Shown: positions 8,535 to 16,556 of the stretch, in pieces | How the letters are laid out: every line of letters begins with the position of its first letter | Position numbering within the stretch: the first letter of the stretch is position 1 | DNA from: Frankia sp. RB7 | GTDB lineage: Bacteria; Pseudomonadota; Alphaproteobacteria; Rhizobiales; Xanthobacteraceae | DNA length: 64,000 bases | Direction: 5' to 3' | NCBI GenBank assembly: GCA_030403585.1 | Contig: JAUEPE010000009.1 | Location: 1-64,000 of the forward strand | Position numbers and translations under genes: made by a program | Notes under the pieces: generated by a model | What the model saw: the letters and a program-made list of their open reading frames with translations, nothing else | Databases searched by the model: none | What the model was told of the DNA's origin: nothing

Positions 8535-9314
8535 TTACGTGAACTCCGCTTCCACCGCTCCCAGCCCGTCCAGCTCCATCCGCACCTTGTCGCCGGCTTT
8601 CAGCCACAGTGTCTTCACGAGGCTTCCGGTCAGCACGAGCTGTCCCGCATGCAAACCCTTGCCTTCGGCGGCGAGGTGGTTGGCGAGCCAGGCGAGTGCG
8701 TTGTGGGGATGGCCGAGCACGTCGGCGCCGGTGCCGTGGCTAACCTCCTCGCCATTGACGAGGGCACGGCCCTTGACCGCTTTCAGATCGGGCAACGACG
8801 AGCGCGGAACGGAGGCGCCCAGCACGCAGCCGGCGGCAAAGAAATCGTCCGCGATCAGCGTCGGTGCGCCCATCGTCTCCCATTTCACGTAGCGGTCGTC
8901 GACGATCTCGATCGCGGGATGATAGGCCTCGACGGCCTCACCGACCCATTCGGCGGTGAAGGGCGCCTCGCCGGCGGCAAGGTTGCGCTTCAGGCGCACG
9001 GCGATCTCGCATTCGACGCCGACACGGACATAGTCGGAGGCGGCGAGCTTGACGCCGCTGTCGTGCACGCCCTTCTGGAACACGCCGCCGCCGCAGGGGT
9101 GCGGGATGCCGATATAGTCCTGCATCACCTGGCTGGTGCAGCCGATCTTGTAGCCGACCAGCGGTCCGACATTCTTCAGCAGAAGATCATGCAGCGCGCG
9201 CTGAACCTCATAGCCCTCGGCTTCATCGGCCGGGGGAACTTCAAGCGCTGCGAGCGGCGCATGGTTGCGGCGCGCCAGCGCGATCGCCTTTGCGGCTTCG
9301 AGAATTTTGTCCAT
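8535..9314 (-). CDS. fumarylacetoacetase/2-keto-4-pentenoate hydratase family protein
   Basis: This 259-residue protein belongs to the FAH-like superfamily whose members hydrate or decarboxylate 2-oxo-dienoates in aromatic-ring meta-cleavage. Typical signatures are GYKIGCTS, the metal-ligand region with GVECEIAVRL, HPAIEIVDDR and the C-terminal GSLVKTLWLKAGDKVR. No other meta-cleavage gene is adjacent, so the substrate is not known. It is encoded 84 bases downstream of the NAD(P)-dependent reductase gene on the same strand and may be co-transcribed with it. Confidence 0.8.
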   Translation of the reverse strand: MDKILEAAKAIALARRNHAPLAALEVPPADEAEGYEVQRALHDLLLKNVGPLVGYKIGCTSQVMQDYIGIPHPCGGGVFQKGVHDSGVKLAASDYVRVGVECEIAVRLKRNLAAGEAPFTAEWVGEAVEAYHPAIEIVDDRYVKWETMGAPTLIADDFFAAGCVLGASVPRSSLPDLKAVKGRALVNGEEVSHGTGADVLGHPHNALAWLANHLAAEGKGLHAGQLVLTGSLVKTLWLKAGDKVRMELDGLGAVEAEFT

Positions 9315-9398
9315 CGGCGCCGCCTCCCACGCTACGCACTTGAGAGCGGCACTTCAGCATCCCCGTCCGGGCCTGACAAGCGCAGGCGGCGTGTGCCA

Positions 9399-10427
9399 TC
9401 AGGCCTTGACCAGACCGAGCCGGATCAAGCTCTCGGCCGTGGCGAGGATCGCCTCGTCGGTGGACCGGGGCTGCCAGCCCAAGACCGATCTTGCCTTGGC
9501 GCTGGTGGAATGCCTGACGCGGCCGAGCATCGGCACGACCGCCTGCAGCAAGGGAATCCGGCTCGCGGCGAGCCTCACCAGCCAGTCCGGGACCTGGAGC
9601 CGCGGAACCCGGCGCGACCGCGATCCCAGTTCCCGCTGCAGCACCTTGCCGATGTCGAGGATCGACAGCGTCTCGCCGGAGACCGCGATGAAGCGCTCGC
9701 CTTTGGCCTCCGGCGCGGTCATCGCCCGCAGATGCAGATCGGCGACATCGCGCACATCGACCACGCCGAAATAGACCCGCGGCACCGCCGGCATAGCGCC
9801 GTCGAGCAGCGATTTGACGATCTCGATCGAGCCGGAGAAGTCCGGCCCCAGCACCGGGCCGAAAATGCCGGCAGGATTGATCACAGACAATTCGAGCCCA
9901 CCGCCCTCGCGCGCGATGAAATCCCAGGCCGCCCGCTCGGCCAGCGTCTTGGACTTGATGTAAGGCTGCCCATCCGCTCCGCCGAGATTGGTCCACTCGG
10001 TCTCGTCGAACGGTTTTTCGCGCGACGGATGGCCGTAGCCGATCGCGCCGACCGACGAGGTGATGACGACCCGCCTGACGCCAGCATCCCGGGAGGCGCG
10101 CAGCACCCGCAACGTCCCGTCGCGGGCCGGGACGATCGTCTCGTTCTCGTCCTTGGGCACGCTGGTCGACAGCGGCGAGGCGACATGGAGCACGTAGTCG
10201 CAGCCCGTGACCGCCTCGCGCCAGCCCTCGTCTGCCGTGAGGTCGGCGGTGAAGAAGGTCAGGCTCTCCGGCGACGCCGCCCCGCCCTCGCGCAGCATCG
10301 CCAGCACATCGGCTTGCCGGTCCGGCCGCCGCACCGTCGTTCGCACCGTATGACCGGCGGCCAGAAGCTGCAGGACGACATGGATGCCGACGAAGCCGGA
10401 TCCGCCGGTGACCAGAACCGTGGTCAT
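9399..10427 (-). CDS. NAD-dependent epimerase/dihydroflavonol-reductase-like oxidoreductase
   Basis: This is an extended short-chain dehydrogenase of 342 residues. The ATG at 10427 is chosen because the GGSGFVGIH nucleotide-binding loop then starts at residue 8, as in the family, and GGGGAA lies upstream. Catalytic features include the TSSVGAIGYG region and the YIKSKTLAE motif (YxxxK). NPAGIFGP follows in the substrate region. Such proteins reduce aldehydes or ketones. It is divergent from an HxlR-type regulator gene 95 bases away, which may control it. Confidence 0.85.
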   Translation of the reverse strand: MTTVLVTGGSGFVGIHVVLQLLAAGHTVRTTVRRPDRQADVLAMLREGGAASPESLTFFTADLTADEGWREAVTGCDYVLHVASPLSTSVPKDENETIVPARDGTLRVLRASRDAGVRRVVITSSVGAIGYGHPSREKPFDETEWTNLGGADGQPYIKSKTLAERAAWDFIAREGGGLELSVINPAGIFGPVLGPDFSGSIEIVKSLLDGAMPAVPRVYFGVVDVRDVADLHLRAMTAPEAKGERFIAVSGETLSILDIGKVLQRELGSRSRRVPRLQVPDWLVRLAASRIPLLQAVVPMLGRVRHSTSAKARSVLGWQPRSTDEAILATAESLIRLGLVKA

Positions 10428-10443
10428 TGCCAAATTCCCCTCG

Positions 10444-10460
10444 TTGCGCCGGGTGCGCAA
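10444..10460. promoter_or_regulatory. inverted repeat between reductase and HxlR genes
   Basis: TTGCGC-CGGGT-GCGCAA is a perfect 6-base inverted repeat in the 95-base divergent region. It is a candidate HxlR operator. Confidence 0.35.
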
Positions 10461-10522
10461 ATTGGTTCCGCCACCCTGCTCAAGGCCGCATCTGGTCACT
10501 ATCCCCGGGGGGAACAAGTAGA

Positions 10523-10922
10523 ATGGATTTCGAGACCGGTATGGAAAACCTGACCAGCGTTTGCGACGGTGACTGCGATTGCAGCCCTGACCCCACCCTG
10601 CTCGCCGATTTCAAGCGCGCCATCCATGCGCTCGGTGGCAAGTGGAAGCTGGAGATCCTGTTCGCGCTGATGAACGGCGCGCTTCGTTTCGGCGCGTTGC
10701 GGCGGTCGATCGGCGGCATCACCCAGCACATGCTGACCACGCAGCTGCGCGAGCTCGAGCAGGACGGACTGGTATCGCGCACCGCCTTCGCAGAGAAGCC
10801 GTTGCGGGTCGAGTACGGGCTGACGGACGCGGCATACGGCCTGCTGCCGGCGTTTTAAGGAAATATTGAGCTGGTCCAGGCTTTATGGAGATGCACGCCT
10901 TGCAGCGTCGCATGAAGCCTGA
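10523..10922 (+). pseudogene. HxlR family transcriptional regulator, frameshifted near the 3' end
   Basis: The winged-helix core is intact: GGKWKLEILFALMNGALRF, the ITQHMLTTQLRELEQDGL recognition helix and RVEYGLTDAAYGLLPAF. The frame then stops at 10856-10858 within GCGTTTTAAGG. Removing one T from the TTTT run (10853-10856) restores AFKEILSWSRLYGDARLA, which looks like the usual HxlR C-terminal dimerisation helix and ends at 10920-10922. The truncated product has 111 residues, the restored one about 132. An N-terminal Cys cluster (CDGDCDC) is present. It is either a recent frameshift or a sequencing error. The gene is divergent from the reductase gene. Confidence 0.7.
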
Positions 10923-11179
10923 TTGCAGCGATGCGTGAAGCCGCCGGATCAGGATCTCAGCATCCGAGACGATCTCGTTGATGCGACTCACAAAACCTCC
11001 CGCACCTGAAGTGAAGGCTGTTTCTCATGTGAACTCACGTGAGCTTGCAGGAATCGACTCTAGGTCATTGATCCCGATTCACTTTTCGCGATTGCGCTCA
11101 CGCGTTGATGCGCGCGGCGGCAAGCGACAGGCAAAATGCTGATCAGGGCGCGAAGCGGCACCGTGAACCCAAAAACAAA

Positions 11180-11199
11180 GAGCCGCATCGCTGCGGCTC
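11180..11199 (-). terminator. terminator of dksA
   Basis: On the minus strand GAGCCGCA-GCGA-TGCGGCTC is followed by TTTGTTTTTG. It begins six bases after the dksA stop codon. Confidence 0.85.
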
Positions 11200-11204
11200 G
11201 GACT

Positions 11205-11615
11205 CTATTCGTCCCGATAGACCTTCTCGCGTTTCTCGTGGCGCTCCTGCGCTTCCACCGAGAGCGTTGCGATGGGCCGGGCTTCGAGCCGCTTCAACGA
11301 AATCGGCTCGCCGGTGTCCTCGCAATAGCCGTAGGTGTTGTCCTCGATACGCTGGAGCGCGGCGTCGATCTTGGCGATCAACTTGCGCTGGCGGTCGCGG
11401 GCGCGGAGTTCGATGGCGCGGTCAGTTTCAGACGATGCCCGATCGGCGAGATCGGGGTGGTTCACGTTCTCCTCCTGCAGAGCCTGCAGGGTGAGCTTGG
11501 ACTCTTTGAGGATCTCATCCTTCCAGGCGAGGAGCTTCATACGGAAGTACTCCTTCTGCCGGTCGTTCATGAAAGGCTCTTTTTCGGTCGGTCGGTAGTT
11601 TTTCAACTTTTCCAA
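11205..11615 (-). CDS. dksA: RNA polymerase-binding transcription factor DksA
   Basis: DksA binds the RNA polymerase secondary channel and works with ppGpp in the stringent response. The 136-residue protein has the coiled-coil tip region (about residues 60-75, ADRASSETDRAIELRARD), and the globular domain with GYCEDTGEPISLKRLEARP. Of the four zinc-binding cysteines in E. coli DksA only the first is kept; the others are Thr, Ser and Ala (CEDT and SVEA). The fold must therefore be held without zinc, as is known for some alphaproteobacterial and Pseudomonas DksA2 forms. It is a monocistronic gene with its own terminator. The 280 bases between it and the HxlR gene show nothing else recognised. Confidence 0.93.
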   Translation of the reverse strand: MEKLKNYRPTEKEPFMNDRQKEYFRMKLLAWKDEILKESKLTLQALQEENVNHPDLADRASSETDRAIELRARDRQRKLIAKIDAALQRIEDNTYGYCEDTGEPISLKRLEARPIATLSVEAQERHEKREKVYRDE

Positions 11616-11785
11616 GGGTGGCCTATCTTCTTAAGCAACGACTCGTGAACGGAACGGGGTCCGTTGAGCCGGGGCTTATATAGCTACCCCATGTGACAGA
11701 CAATATTTCCTTAATAGCGCGGTTAGCGCCCCCAAGCCCTTGCACAGGAAGGTTTATCCGCAAGGGCCCGGGGGCGGCCAAAAGC

Positions 11786-12397
11786 CTAGTAGCCGACCGT
11801 GAAACGCTGCCTCAGATGGGCCGGCTTCTCGATCTCGTCGGCGAGCGCAATGGCGTAGTCGGCGAAACTGATCCAGCTCTTGCCGTTCGCATCGGCGAGA
11901 AGCTGGTCGGCCCCGAGCCGGAACTTGGTGGTCCGCTCTCCCTCGATGAACAGTGCCGAGGGCGAGATGAAGGTCCAGTTCAGCTCCTTTTCCTGCCGGA
12001 GCAGGTCGAGAAAGGCCCCACCCGCCTCCGCTTCGGCCTTGTATTGGGCCGGAAAACCGGGGGTTGTGACCAGTTTGACGCCGGGAGCGACCTCCAGGCT
12101 GCCCGCGCCGCCAACGACCAGGTAGCGCCCGACCTTGGAGTCCTTGGCCGCGCCGATCAGCTTGTGCGGGTCGCTTGCCAGGAAGTGGACGGAACTGATG
12201 GCCACATCATGCCCGGCCCAGAGATTGGTCAGGCCCGCCTGGTCGAGCACATCGCCCTTGGTCGGCGTGACGTTCGGCAGGCCTGCGATCTTTTCCGGGT
12301 TCCGGGCGATGGCGGTGACGCCATGCCCTCGGCGGGACAGTTCCTTGGTGATCTCCGAACCAGCCCGGCCCGAGGCACCGGCAACTGCGATTTTCAT
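11786..12397 (-). CDS. NAD(P)H-binding oxidoreductase (atypical SDR, YwnB-like)
   Basis: This 203-residue protein starts with VAGASGRAGSEITKELSRRG, the GxxGxxG dinucleotide-binding loop, and has the fold of atypical short-chain dehydrogenases that lack a catalytic Tyr-x3-Lys pair. VVGGAGSLEV and FISPSALF are typical internal segments. GGAG lies upstream of the ATG. It is divergent from an HxlR-type regulator with a near-perfect palindrome between them, so it is probably its target. The substrate is unknown. Confidence 0.8.
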   Translation of the reverse strand: MKIAVAGASGRAGSEITKELSRRGHGVTAIARNPEKIAGLPNVTPTKGDVLDQAGLTNLWAGHDVAISSVHFLASDPHKLIGAAKDSKVGRYLVVGGAGSLEVAPGVKLVTTPGFPAQYKAEAEAGGAFLDLLRQEKELNWTFISPSALFIEGERTTKFRLGADQLLADANGKSWISFADYAIALADEIEKPAHLRQRFTVGY

Positions 12398-12416
12398 GGA
12401 AGGCTCCTTCGCTTAT

Positions 12417-12437
12417 CTAGTAACCAATGGTTACTAG
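12417..12437. promoter_or_regulatory. 21-base palindrome, likely HxlR operator
   Basis: Ten-base arms CTAGTAACCA and TGGTTACTAG flank a single central A. The symmetry is perfect apart from the unavoidable middle base. It lies 20 bases upstream of the oxidoreductase ATG and about 95 bases upstream of the divergent HxlR gene, where a repressor would block both. Confidence 0.65.
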
Positions 12438-12530
12438 ATATCTCATAGAATGCTGGTGTTAAGAGAGCACTTTGTGCTTACCTGATTACGCAGGAGTAAC
12501 CGGCGAGCTGAAGCAAGCGCGAGGAATGAG

Positions 12531-12902
12531 ATGAAACCGAACGTCTATGCAGCCAATTGCCCGACGCGCCAGATCCTCGATCGCGTCGGCGACAAATGGG
12601 CCGTGCTGATCCTGTTGCTGCTGCGCGAGGAGCCGATGCGCTTCAATCAGTTGCGCCGCACGATTGAAGGCATCTCGCAGAAGATGCTGAGCCAGGTTCT
12701 CAAGTCGCTCGAACGTGACGGCCTGATCAAGCGCCACGCCATCGCGACCGTGCCGGTGACGGTTGAATATTCGATCACGCAGCTCGGCGTGACGCTCGCC
12801 GCCGCGGTCGATCCGTTGCGCGATTGGGCCGAGGAGAATCTGAAAGACGTGCTTGCCGCCCAGCGCCGCTACGACGGGCAGTTGAAGGAGGAAGCGGCGT
12901 AA
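12531..12902 (+). CDS. HxlR family transcriptional regulator
   Basis: This 123-residue winged-helix regulator has the HxlR arrangement: the N-terminal Cys (ANCPTRQILDRVGDKWAVL), the recognition helix region with GISQKMLSQVLKSLERDGL, and VTVEYSITQLGVTL before the terminal dimerisation helix. GAGGA precedes the ATG. HxlR proteins respond to electrophiles or redox signals through the N-terminal Cys. It is divergent from the adjacent NAD(P)H-binding oxidoreductase and probably regulates that gene and itself. Confidence 0.9.
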   Translation: MKPNVYAANCPTRQILDRVGDKWAVLILLLLREEPMRFNQLRRTIEGISQKMLSQVLKSLERDGLIKRHAIATVPVTVEYSITQLGVTLAAAVDPLRDWAEENLKDVLAAQRRYDGQLKEEAA

Positions 12903-12943
12903 GGCCGTTCCGCAAGCGCCTCAAATGATCCGATAACGATTAG

Positions 12944-13357
12944 CTAGGCCTGCCCGGCCTTCGCCAGCTCGACCTCGACGCGCAGCTCGATCTCGGACAG
13001 CACGGAATCGAGACCGGGATCGCCGGAAGACGATTTCAGGCTCGCAGCGGCATCGCGCAGCCGCATCACGGTCGACGCATCGAGATTGCCGGACAAGAGT
13101 CCCATCTTGAGATCGTCGAGCACATCGAGCGCGGTCTTGCCGCGGACGACCGAGCGCTTGCGGCGTTCGACCGGATCTTCTTCGATACCTTGCAGCGCGA
13201 GCAGCGCATCGATGTTGGCGGAGGCCTTCGGTGCGGCGGCGGCGCGCGTCTCCTGCGCCGACGTTGTGTCGGGCAGCACGAAGGTGCCCGAACTCGTTCG
13301 CCTGGCCTGGCTGGCCGGCGTTCCGAGCGTGGTGCCATTCGGTCCGTAGATGCGCAT
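12944..13357 (-). CDS. fliX: flagellar assembly regulator FliX
   Basis: FliX is the alphaproteobacterial trans-acting factor that couples basal-body assembly to FlbD activity at sigma54 promoters. The 137-residue protein has the family N-terminus (MRIYGPNGTT), a Ser/Ala-rich linker and the C-terminal helical region with LDDLKMGLLSGN and LSEIELRVEVELAKA. It is divergent from flgI, the arrangement known in Caulobacter. A CtrA-like box lies 46 bases upstream of its start. Confidence 0.9.
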   Translation of the reverse strand: MRIYGPNGTTLGTPASQARRTSSGTFVLPDTTSAQETRAAAAPKASANIDALLALQGIEEDPVERRKRSVVRGKTALDVLDDLKMGLLSGNLDASTVMRLRDAAASLKSSSGDPGLDSVLSEIELRVEVELAKAGQA

Positions 13358-13402
13358 CGAAGCAATCCGGGTGATCGATGCGCCACATTCGCCGTTTTAT
13401 GG

Positions 13403-13417
13403 TTAACGGGGCGTAAA
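13403..13417. promoter_or_regulatory. CtrA-like box upstream of fliX
   Basis: TTAA-CGGGGCG-TAAA matches TTAA-N7-TTAA at all but one base and is preceded by ATGG, so the opposite strand reads TTAACCAT. It lies in the fliX-flgI divergent region, 46 bases from the fliX start. Confidence 0.55.
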
Positions 13418-13535
13418 CGGGCCGGCAAAATCTGCCGGGAGGCGGCAGTTTCGCTCCTTACGGCGAATGCCGGCTGGCGCCGATCCGAAGAGATTTATTC
13501 AACCTATTCAATCGACTAACCCATCTGCCCCGTGT

Positions 13536-13550
13536 TGGCACAGCGCTCGC
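13536..13550 (+). promoter_or_regulatory. sigma54-type promoter of flgI
   Basis: TGGCACA-GCGC-TCGC matches TGGCACG-N4-TTGC with one change in each element and exact spacing. Transcription would start near 13562, about 60 bases before the chosen flgI ATG. Confidence 0.65.
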
Positions 13551-13624
13551 AAGGAAAGCGTCGGACCAGCTCGTCATGGGAGTGTCGCAGATGGTCCGAG
13601 ATGAGGAGCCTCGGGGAGCAGAGG

Positions 13625-14749
13625 ATGCCAGGCGTTCGTTGGGTAAAGATTCTTGGGGTGGCCTGCGCCGTGCTGTCAGCGCTGGCGCTCTCGGTCGCGT
13701 CTGCAAGTGCGACCTCGCGCATCAAGGATCTCGCCAATATCGAAGGCGTGCGGCAGAACCAGCTCATCGGCTACGGCCTCGTCGTCGGCCTCAACGGCAC
13801 CGGCGACACCCTCAACAACATCCCCTTCACCAAGCAGTCGCTGCAAGCGATGCTTGAGCGCATGGGCGTCAACATTCGTGGCGCCACCATCCGCACCGGC
13901 AATGTCGCCGCCGTGATGGTGACCGGCAACCTGCCGGCCTTCTCCACTCAGGGCACGCGTATGGACGTCACCGTCTCCGCCCTCGGCGATGCCAAGGATC
14001 TGCGCGGCGGCACCCTGCTCGTCACCCCGCTCCTCGGCGCCGACGGCAACGTCTATGCGGTGGCGCAGGGTTCGCTCGCAATCTCCGGCTTCCAAGCCGA
14101 AGGTGAAGCGGCGAAAATCGTGCGCGGCGTTCCGACGGTGGGACGCATCGCCAACGGCGCCATCATCGAGCGCGAGATCGAGTTCGCGCTGAACCGGCTG
14201 CCGAATGTGCGGCTTGCGCTTCGCAACGCCGATTTCACCACGGCCAAGCGCATTGCGGCGGCGATCAACGACTATCTCGGCGTCAAGAGCGCCGAGCCGA
14301 TTGATCCCTCGACGGTGCAGCTGACGATCCCGCCGGAGTTCAAGGGCAACGTGGTCGCCTTCCTGACCGAGATCGAACAGCTTCAGGTCGATCCGGATCT
14401 CGCCGCCAAGATCGTCATCGACGAGCGCTCGGGCATCATCGTGATGGGCCGCGACGTTCGCGTCGCTACCGTCGCGGTTGCGCAAGGCAATCTCACGGTC
14501 ACGATCTCCGAGAGCCCTCAGGTGAGCCAGCCCAATCCGCTGTCGCGGGGCCGGACCGTGGTCACGCCGCGATCGAGCGTCGGCGTCACCGAGGACGGCA
14601 AGAAGTTCGCCGTCGTCAAGGACGGCGTCTCGCTGCAACAGCTCGTCGACGGCCTCAACGGCCTCGGCATCGGCCCGCGCGATCTCATCAGCATCCTCCA
14701 GGCGATCAAGGCCGCGGGTGCGATCGAAGCCGATATCGAGGTGATGTGA
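13625..14749 (+). CDS. flgI: flagellar P-ring protein FlgI
   Basis: FlgI forms the periplasmic P-ring around the rod. The ATG at 13625 is chosen because GGGGAGCAGAGG precedes it and the signal peptide (ending SASA, about residue 26) then follows directly. The 374-residue protein has the conserved SRIKDLANIEGVRQNQLIGY and GLVVGLNGTGD segments at the mature N-terminus, and the C-terminal LISILQAIKAAGA helix. It is followed, with overlap, by the rod-binding gene, and flgA for its chaperone is about 6 kb away on the same strand. Confidence 0.96.
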   Translation: MPGVRWVKILGVACAVLSALALSVASASATSRIKDLANIEGVRQNQLIGYGLVVGLNGTGDTLNNIPFTKQSLQAMLERMGVNIRGATIRTGNVAAVMVTGNLPAFSTQGTRMDVTVSALGDAKDLRGGTLLVTPLLGADGNVYAVAQGSLAISGFQAEGEAAKIVRGVPTVGRIANGAIIEREIEFALNRLPNVRLALRNADFTTAKRIAAAINDYLGVKSAEPIDPSTVQLTIPPEFKGNVVAFLTEIEQLQVDPDLAAKIVIDERSGIIVMGRDVRVATVAVAQGNLTVTISESPQVSQPNPLSRGRTVVTPRSSVGVTEDGKKFAVVKDGVSLQQLVDGLNGLGIGPRDLISILQAIKAAGAIEADIEVM

Positions 14750-15132
14750 TGCAGACCGGCATGCTCAACACCGCGCACGTCGTCACCGCTGCGCTCTCGA
14801 ACCCCGCCTTCTCGGTTGAGAGCCGCAACGGCCGCCCCGATTTCGAGCTCGCCGCAGCGTTGCAAAAGGTCTCACCACAGCAGCAGGCCAAGACGCAGAA
14901 GACCGCCACCGACTTCGAGGGCATGTTCCTCAACAGCATGTTCGCGCAGATGACCTCGGGCCTGAAGGGCGAAGGCCCGTTCGGCGACACGCCGGGCACC
15001 GGCGTGTGGCGCTCGATGCTAACCGAGCAATATTCCAAGAACTTCGCCAATGCCGGCGGCGTCGGTGTCGCCCGCGACGTCTACCGTACCCTGATCATAC
15101 AGCAGGCCAAAACCACTCTTCGTACGGCATAA
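14749..15132 (+). CDS. rod-binding protein (FlgJ N-terminal domain type)
   Basis: The ATG at 14749 overlaps the flgI stop codon (TGATG), so translation is coupled. The 127-residue protein matches only the rod-capping N-terminal domain of FlgJ: TDFEGMFLNSMFAQMTSGL and the DVYRTLIIQQ helix. It has no muramidase domain, which is normal in alphaproteobacteria, where a separate hydrolase is used. Its role would be scaffolding rod assembly in the periplasm. Confidence 0.85.
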   Translation: MQTGMLNTAHVVTAALSNPAFSVESRNGRPDFELAAALQKVSPQQQAKTQKTATDFEGMFLNSMFAQMTSGLKGEGPFGDTPGTGVWRSMLTEQYSKNFANAGGVGVARDVYRTLIIQQAKTTLRTA

Positions 15133-15143
15133 GGTCAAACGAG

Positions 15144-15641
15144 ATGAACCACTTCAACGCGTCACGTCAGCCGATGCCAGCGCAGCGCCCGAACAATACG
15201 CCCGAGAGCGCCACTGCGCGCAAGCTCGCAGAGGACCTGATGGACGCGATGAGCGCCCTGCTCGGCCTAATCGAGCGCGAGACCGAGCTCGTCCGCGCCG
15301 GTAAGGTTCGCGAGGCGATGATAATGGAGAGCCAGAAGCAGGAGTTGTCGCGGCGTTACGTCGTCGCCGTCAGCCAGTTGAAGGCGAACCAGACGCAGCT
15401 TGCGAAATCCGCGCCCGAACTGCTCTCGACGCTGCACCGCCACCACGACGCTTTCCGCGCCATGCTTCAGGTCAATCTCACCGTGCTCGCGACCGCGCAT
15501 GCGGTCTCCGAGAGCGTCGTGCGCGGCGTCAATGCCGAGATCCAGAAGCGCAATGTGCCGAACACCTACACGGCGGCAGGACGCCGCGCCACGCCGGGCC
15601 CGCGTCACATCACGCCGCTCGCGGTCAGCCGCACGCTCTGA
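15144..15641 (+). CDS. FlgN-like flagellar export chaperone candidate
   Basis: This 165-residue protein is encoded 11 bases after the rod-binding gene. The central part (about residues 25-130) is a long amphipathic helical region with the FlgN-like pattern LLGLIERETELVRAGKVREA and later SQLKANQTQL. FlgN holds the junction proteins FlgK and FlgL before export, and both are encoded in this window. The N- and C-termini are Pro/Ser/Arg-rich and not conserved in the family. The assignment rests on helical pattern, length and operon. Confidence 0.55.
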   Translation: MNHFNASRQPMPAQRPNNTPESATARKLAEDLMDAMSALLGLIERETELVRAGKVREAMIMESQKQELSRRYVVAVSQLKANQTQLAKSAPELLSTLHRHHDAFRAMLQVNLTVLATAHAVSESVVRGVNAEIQKRNVPNTYTAAGRRATPGPRHITPLAVSRTL

Positions 15642-15675
15642 GCGCAGACAAAGAACTCCATCCAATTTTACGAAA

Positions 15676-15702
15676 AACCGCGCGGCGAAAGCGTCGCGCG
15701 GT
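15676..15702 (+). terminator. terminator after flgI operon
   Basis: AACCGCGCG and CGCGCGGTT form a stem around GCGAAAGCGT. It lies 35 bases after the FlgN-like gene. The downstream T-run is weak. Confidence 0.6.
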
Positions 15703-15801
15703 TAGTCACGTTTCCTTACCGGGTGTTCAATCCTGGTGTTCCATGGTTGCGTATTGAGAGGGGTTGGGATTTGACTCACACGAGGCAACCAGGAGGCTGC
15801 C

Positions 15802-16161
15802 ATGAGTACAGATTTCAGCATCAGGCCGGTGGGGATACCGGCTCCGTTACAGATCGTCACGACGTCGAATTCGGCGGCGAACGATGCCGTGCAAACCGAT
15901 TTGCCCGTGAGCCAGACGGTCGCCGCGAGCGATACGAGCGCGGCTGCGAGCAATGATCTGCAGAGCAACGCGAACGTCTCGCGGCAGGTCGTGTTCGACC
16001 AGGCGTCCGCATCCATGGTCTTTCAGGTCGTCAACGACCGGACCGATGCCGTGGTCAATCAGTTCCCCGACGAGGCGATGCTGCGCCGGCGAGCCTATTT
16101 CCACGCACTGGATTTGAAGTCGGAGCCCTCGCGTCCGCTCAACACGGACCTCAGCGCTTAA
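15802..16161 (+). CDS. FlaG-like flagellar protein
   Basis: The C-terminal half of this 119-residue protein (VVFDQASASMVFQVVNDRTD then AVVNQFPDEAMLRRR) follows the FlaG pattern of a beta-hairpin 'V.V.D..T..VV.Q.P.E'. The N-terminal half is Ser/Ala/Thr-rich and probably disordered. AGGAGG precedes the ATG closely. FlaG proteins affect filament length and lie near flagellin genes, as here. It is convergent with the following small gene and separated from the flgI operon by a hairpin. Confidence 0.6.
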   Translation: MSTDFSIRPVGIPAPLQIVTTSNSAANDAVQTDLPVSQTVAASDTSAAASNDLQSNANVSRQVVFDQASASMVFQVVNDRTDAVVNQFPDEAMLRRRAYFHALDLKSEPSRPLNTDLSA

Positions 16162-16175
16162 AGAATGCCTGCCGA

Positions 16176-16544
16176 TCAGCTGTCGAGCGTGGCCTGGGCG
16201 GTGTCGAGATAGCTCGAGCCGGTCGCCGGGTCCGTGACGACGTTCTTGATCTGCGCCGTGCCGGTATCGGTCAGGGTGAACTTCGTGTTGCCGAAGCGGA
16301 ACGACGAATCCTTGATCAGCACCTGCTGGTACTGCGAGGTCCCCTCGCTCTGATAGTGAATCTGCGCGCGGAAGCCGTCGACCTGCGAGACGTTGAGCGA
16401 AAACTTCTTGCCGTCGGCATAGGTACCGGTCCAGTTGCCCTGGTACAGCGACGAGTCGACCGCAACGTATTTGGACGAGCCCGTGGTGCTCGAAAGCGTA
16501 TTCGCCTTATAAGCGGTCGACAGGATGCTCATGATGTCGGACAT
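16176..16544 (-). CDS. hypothetical protein between FlaG-like gene and flaF
   Basis: This 122-residue protein is not recognised. It has a short helical N-terminus (MSDIMSILSTAYKA) followed by a beta-rich region with WTGTYADGKKFSLNVSQVDG and SSFRFGNTKFTLTDTGTAQI. The alternation suggests a small beta-barrel or beta-sandwich. No signal peptide or membrane helix is seen. It follows flaF by 12 bases on the same strand, so it is probably co-expressed with flaF and may be a flagellar accessory protein or export substrate. Confidence 0.7.
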   Translation of the reverse strand: MSDIMSILSTAYKANTLSSTTGSSKYVAVDSSLYQGNWTGTYADGKKFSLNVSQVDGFRAQIHYQSEGTSQYQQVLIKDSSFRFGNTKFTLTDTGTAQIKNVVTDPATGSSYLDTAQATLDS

Positions 16545-16556
16545 CAGGAGTCTCCG

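Noticed and set aside
8490..10553. 687-codon plus-strand open frame
   Set aside because: It lies opposite two genes with clear family motifs (FAH hydratase and SDR) and has no recognisable domain.
10719..10991. 90-codon minus-strand frame opposite the frameshifted HxlR gene
   Set aside because: It overlaps conserved HxlR coding sequence and has no motif of its own.
15734..15752. TGGTGTTCCATGGTTGC as a sigma54 promoter for the FlaG-like gene
   Set aside because: GG and GC are two bases too far apart for sigma54.
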